DNA of 64,000 nt from Pachysolen tannophilus NRRL Y-2460 (lineage: Eukaryota; Ascomycota; Pichiomycetes; Alaninales; Pachysolenaceae): the NCBI GenBank assembly GCA_001661245.1, contig KV454018.1, forward strand, positions 250,692 to 314,691, given 5' to 3'. Made by a program: the position numbers and the translations under genes. Of this stretch, positions 61,891-64,000 are shown in pieces. Each line of letters opens with the position of its first letter. The stretch's first letter is position 1. The notes under the pieces were generated by a model. It ran no database searches and had not been told where the DNA came from. It was given only the letters and a program-made list of their open reading frames with translations.

Positions 61891-62667
61891 ATGTCTAATG
61901 GAAAGATTCTTTGTCTACATGGATTTGTTCAAACTGCTGATATATTCAAGGCCAAAATATCTGGTGTTAGAAAAGCTTTGAAAAAACAAGGATTTGAATG
62001 TATATTTTTAACTGCACCAATAAAACTTTTACCAGCTGATTTACCATTTGATGTTGATGTTAAACGATTTGATTCTAAAAGTGGAGATGATCAACAGGAG
62101 TATCGAGCTTGGTGGTTAAAGAAAGATGCATTTAACGTTGATGTTGCAATTGAAAGTATTAAAGATTTTACCAAAGAACATGGACCATTTGTAGGTATAT
62201 TAGCATTTTCTCAAGGTGCTGGTTTAGCTGGATTAATTACATCTCAATTCAAAGATATTACTAATAATTTACAACAAAAAGATTTAAAATTTTCAATTTT
62301 TTATAGTGGATTTAAAATTAATGGATGTGATCCTGAAGTATTAAAATATTATGAACAAAAAATCAATATTCCAACATTGCATGTAATTGGTGAATTAGAT
62401 ACAGTTGTTGATTTAGATATGTCCATGCGCTTGTATGAGGAATGTTGTGAGCCAGGAACTGCAACTTTATTGAAACATCCAGGTGGTCATTTTGTTCCAA
62501 ATTCTAGAAATGTTGTAGATAAAGTTGTTGCATGGGTGGTGAATGCAGTAAAGGAAAACGACAACAACAACAACAAAAATAATAAAGACTCACAAGAACA
62601 AGAAGAAAAAGACAAAGAATTAGATGATGATCTCATGGCAATGATAGATAAGTTAGGAACTGCCTAA
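61891..62667 (+). CDS. FSH1: Fsh1-type serine hydrolase
   Basis: A 258-residue alpha/beta hydrolase of the FSH family (yeast Fsh1 to Fsh3). The start KILCLHGFVQTADIF is the typical oxyanion strand. The nucleophile elbow reads AFSQGAG with Ser; Asp is in GELDTVVD and His in HPGGHFVP, giving a full triad. The tail after about residue 230 is Asn/Lys/Asp-rich. Yeast Fsh1 has 243 residues; substrates are not established. TTG precedes the chosen ATG. I cannot separate Fsh1 from Fsh2 by sequence alone; the neighbouring FMP42-like gene would favour Fsh2-type synteny. Confidence 0.85.
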   Translation: MSNGKILCLHGFVQTADIFKAKISGVRKALKKQGFECIFLTAPIKLLPADLPFDVDVKRFDSKSGDDQQEYRAWWLKKDAFNVDVAIESIKDFTKEHGPFVGILAFSQGAGLAGLITSQFKDITNNLQQKDLKFSIFYSGFKINGCDPEVLKYYEQKINIPTLHVIGELDTVVDLDMSMRLYEECCEPGTATLLKHPGGHFVPNSRNVVDKVVAWVVNAVKENDNNNNKNNKDSQEQEEKDKELDDDLMAMIDKLGTA

Positions 62668-62793
62668 TTGCTCTATATCTTGTAGATACTATGTACTAAA
62701 ATTATTTCTATTTTATAAAATTGTAAATCAGATAGATGAATGAATAAATTATTACAAACTAACCCAGATTTAATAATACAAGAGTTTACTAAA

Positions 62794-63013
62794 CTAACCT
62801 CTACTTAGTACCTTCCCATAATCAGCAGCAGCATGAACAGCATCAGCAGGAACAGGAACTATTGTAGATCTGTTTTGATCTTCTTCCTTTGAAGAAAATG
62901 TGACGTCATAAAGGTCAAGATGGTGATAACGAAATCTGATGAAAAGCAAAAATAAAAATAAAAAAATATATAAAAAGAAAAGAAAATTCTGACTCGATAC
63001 GAAATGGAAACAT
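62794..63013 (-). CDS. Possible small membrane protein, frame unclear
   Basis: On the minus strand, an ATG at 63013 starts a short hydrophobic stretch (MFPFRIESEFSFLFIY...) and, in another frame, an open stretch to a TAG at 62794-62796 reads FRYHHLDLYDV ... IVPVPADAVHAAADYGKVL. The second part looks coding by codon choice. The two lie one frame apart around a run of T (minus strand); losing one T joins them into about 72 residues with one transmembrane helix. This is uncertain: length is short, no family is recognised, and the region could be non-coding. Confidence 0.25.
62901..62908. promoter_or_regulatory. CRE/ATF-type palindrome TGACGTCA
   Basis: A perfect 8-bp CRE, 205 bases upstream of the transporter start. 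In yeasts Sko1 and related bZIP factors bind this. It also lies inside the doubtful small frame on the minus strand, so it may be chance. Confidence 0.3.
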
Positions 63014-63112
63014 TGGTATTAAATATATATTGAAAAGTGAATAATAATATTAATAGCTGTGGTTAATAGTATATATTATCTTGTTGGCTCTTTTTGGGCT
63101 TGTTAGTTTGCT

Positions 63113-64000
63113 ATGTTATCGCAAGAGATGGAAACTTCTTTATTTAGGAGAATATTACAATTGGTATGTGCAATAATTTGGTGTTTACTTTCAGCTGGTC
63201 CTGTATTTGGGTTTGCAGCTTTAAAACCTGTACTTATATCTGAAGGTGTTTATAAAGAATATTGTTCATTAAATGATAATTTCTTAGAAATTGATGAGCC
63301 TTGTCCAGAACAAGATTTAAAATTAAATTTTATATTTACAATAGCAGCAGTTGTAACAAATGTTACATTTATCTTGGTTGGTACAATATTAGATCATTAT
63401 GGACCAAGAGTTACTGGTATTATTGGTTCAATTTTTTTATTTTGTGCTTCATTGATATTGAGGAAAAGTGATACAATAACTATTGTTGATGGTTATTTAT
63501 TTGGTTACACTTTATTAGCATTTGCTGGTCCATTTGTATTTATAAGTTGTCTACAATTATCTAATTCTTTCCCTAGGCAATCAGGTCTTATATTGGCATT
63601 ATTAACAGGTGCTTTTGATGCTTCTTGTGCTTTATTTTTAATTTATAGAATTATTTATCAAGGGAATTATATTAAAAATTTAACTTTTGAAAAATTCTTT
63701 ACTTTTTATTTAATTGTTCCTATTTTCATATTTGTTTGTCAAATGACAATAATGCCACATAGTTCTTACAAGACTATAAATACAATTGCCAAGATTTCAG
63801 AAGAACAAATTGATGAAAATGGATTTCCAATTGATGAAGAAATTGATCCAAATGAAACCACTTCTTTGATTCAACTGTCACAATCAAATAAGACTACATT
63901 TGAACTACAACGTGAATTTGAATTAGCAACTTCAAGTGGTGGAGTATTTGGAGTATGCCATAATTTATCATTAATGGAACAATTTAAAAGTTCTTGGTTT
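63113..64000 (+). CDS. FMP42: FMP42-like MFS transporter (5' part)
   Basis: The first 296 codons of a longer gene that runs off the right edge. The product is a multi-pass protein of the major facilitator superfamily; it starts MLSQEMETSLFRRILQLV, with a first helix CAIIWCLLSAGPVFGF and further helices at about 76-100, 105-125, 131-150 and 155-180. The loop DHYGPRVTGIIGS after helix 2 is the MFS motif-A region. The N-terminal block IWCLLSAGPVFGFAALKPVLI closely resembles yeast Fmp42 (YMR221C), a vacuole or mitochondria-associated LAT-like transporter of unknown substrate. A polar loop with Asn/Glu follows helix 6. Confidence 0.8.
   Translation, partial: MLSQEMETSLFRRILQLVCAIIWCLLSAGPVFGFAALKPVLISEGVYKEYCSLNDNFLEIDEPCPEQDLKLNFIFTIAAVVTNVTFILVGTILDHYGPRVTGIIGSIFLFCASLILRKSDTITIVDGYLFGYTLLAFAGPFVFISCLQLSNSFPRQSGLILALLTGAFDASCALFLIYRIIYQGNYIKNLTFEKFFTFYLIVPIFIFVCQMTIMPHSSYKTINTIAKISEEQIDENGFPIDEEIDPNETTSLIQLSQSNKTTFELQREFELATSSGGVFGVCHNLSLMEQFKSSWF

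Larger units (their letters stand above)
62668..63112. promoter_or_regulatory. Region upstream of the FMP42-like transporter
   Basis: 445 bases between FSH1-like and the transporter gene. It has a perfect CRE site at 62901-62908 and, on the minus strand, a possible small split reading frame (62794-63013). A CAGCAG-type run lies at about 62822-62852. Confidence 0.5.

Noticed and set aside
1-64000. CRISPR array, transposon, LTR or virus-like element
   Set aside because: No spaced repeats of that type, no reverse transcriptase, integrase, transposase or capsid-like frame found; only microsatellites and short tandem repeats.

Overview
This window is nuclear DNA from a budding yeast (Saccharomycotina). 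It is very AT-rich, with long A and T runs, short intergenic gaps, mostly single-exon genes, and a few small spliceosomal introns (GTAAGT-type 5' sites, TACTAAC-like branch sites). About forty protein genes and two tRNA genes are recognisable, and almost all have clear Saccharomyces cerevisiae counterparts. Several CTG codons fall where relatives carry Ala or another small or polar residue (KMS-x-S of Tys1, the PSA-x motif of a Ych1-like protein, ND-x-PF of a Crh1-like protein). This suggests that CUG is not read as Leu; Ala fits best, as in the Pachysolen/Nakazawaea group, but that is inference.

Layout. 1-9 kb: a class I amidotransferase-like protein, an unknown acidic-tailed protein, TYS1, YPP1 and a small membrane protein. 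9-19 kb: intron-containing tRNA-Trp, TIM13, a CSC1/RSN1-type channel-like protein, a Crh1-type cell-wall transglycosylase, MMM1 (ERMES), ELP5 and a Gln/Asn-rich protein. 19-31 kb: RAD2, a spliced YCH1-like phosphatase, PCT1, tRNA-Thr, a p24 cargo receptor, CDC7 and DSC3. 31-37 kb: three neighbouring ER genes (ERJ5, a PHS1-family gene, spliced OST5), then COX5 and SSL2. 37-47 kb: a 2-kb non-coding stretch, a GAT2/BRG1-like GATA factor followed by a GC-rich G-quadruplex-type array, AME1, spliced ERV14, PHO23 and a frame-split unknown gene. 47-64 kb: DUG1, an eIF4E-like protein, GAT1, DLD1, MPD1, spliced MRPL44, RRP36, RDL2, ELP4, an FSH1-like hydrolase and the 5' part of an FMP42-like transporter.

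By function the genes cover DNA repair and transcription (RAD2, SSL2), replication and kinetochore (CDC7, AME1), Elongator (ELP4, ELP5), nitrogen and GATA regulation (GAT1, GAT2-like), chromatin (PHO23), secretory pathway and ER (ERJ5, OST5, ERV14, p24, MPD1, DSC3, PHS1-like, PCT1), and mitochondria (TIM13, MMM1, COX5, DLD1, MRPL44, RDL2). I see no transposon, virus-like element or CRISPR array.

Three genes (p24, ERJ5 and the 45-kb gene) are each interrupted by the apparent loss of one base in an A or T run of 8-9, and a fourth small reading frame may be shifted too. Base errors in homopolymers are the simplest cause; slippage during expression is the interesting alternative. Several genes have a non-ATG codon at the far 5' end of their open frame; I chose the first family-consistent ATG, and those coordinates are given. 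Residue numbers follow the standard code (CTG as Leu).
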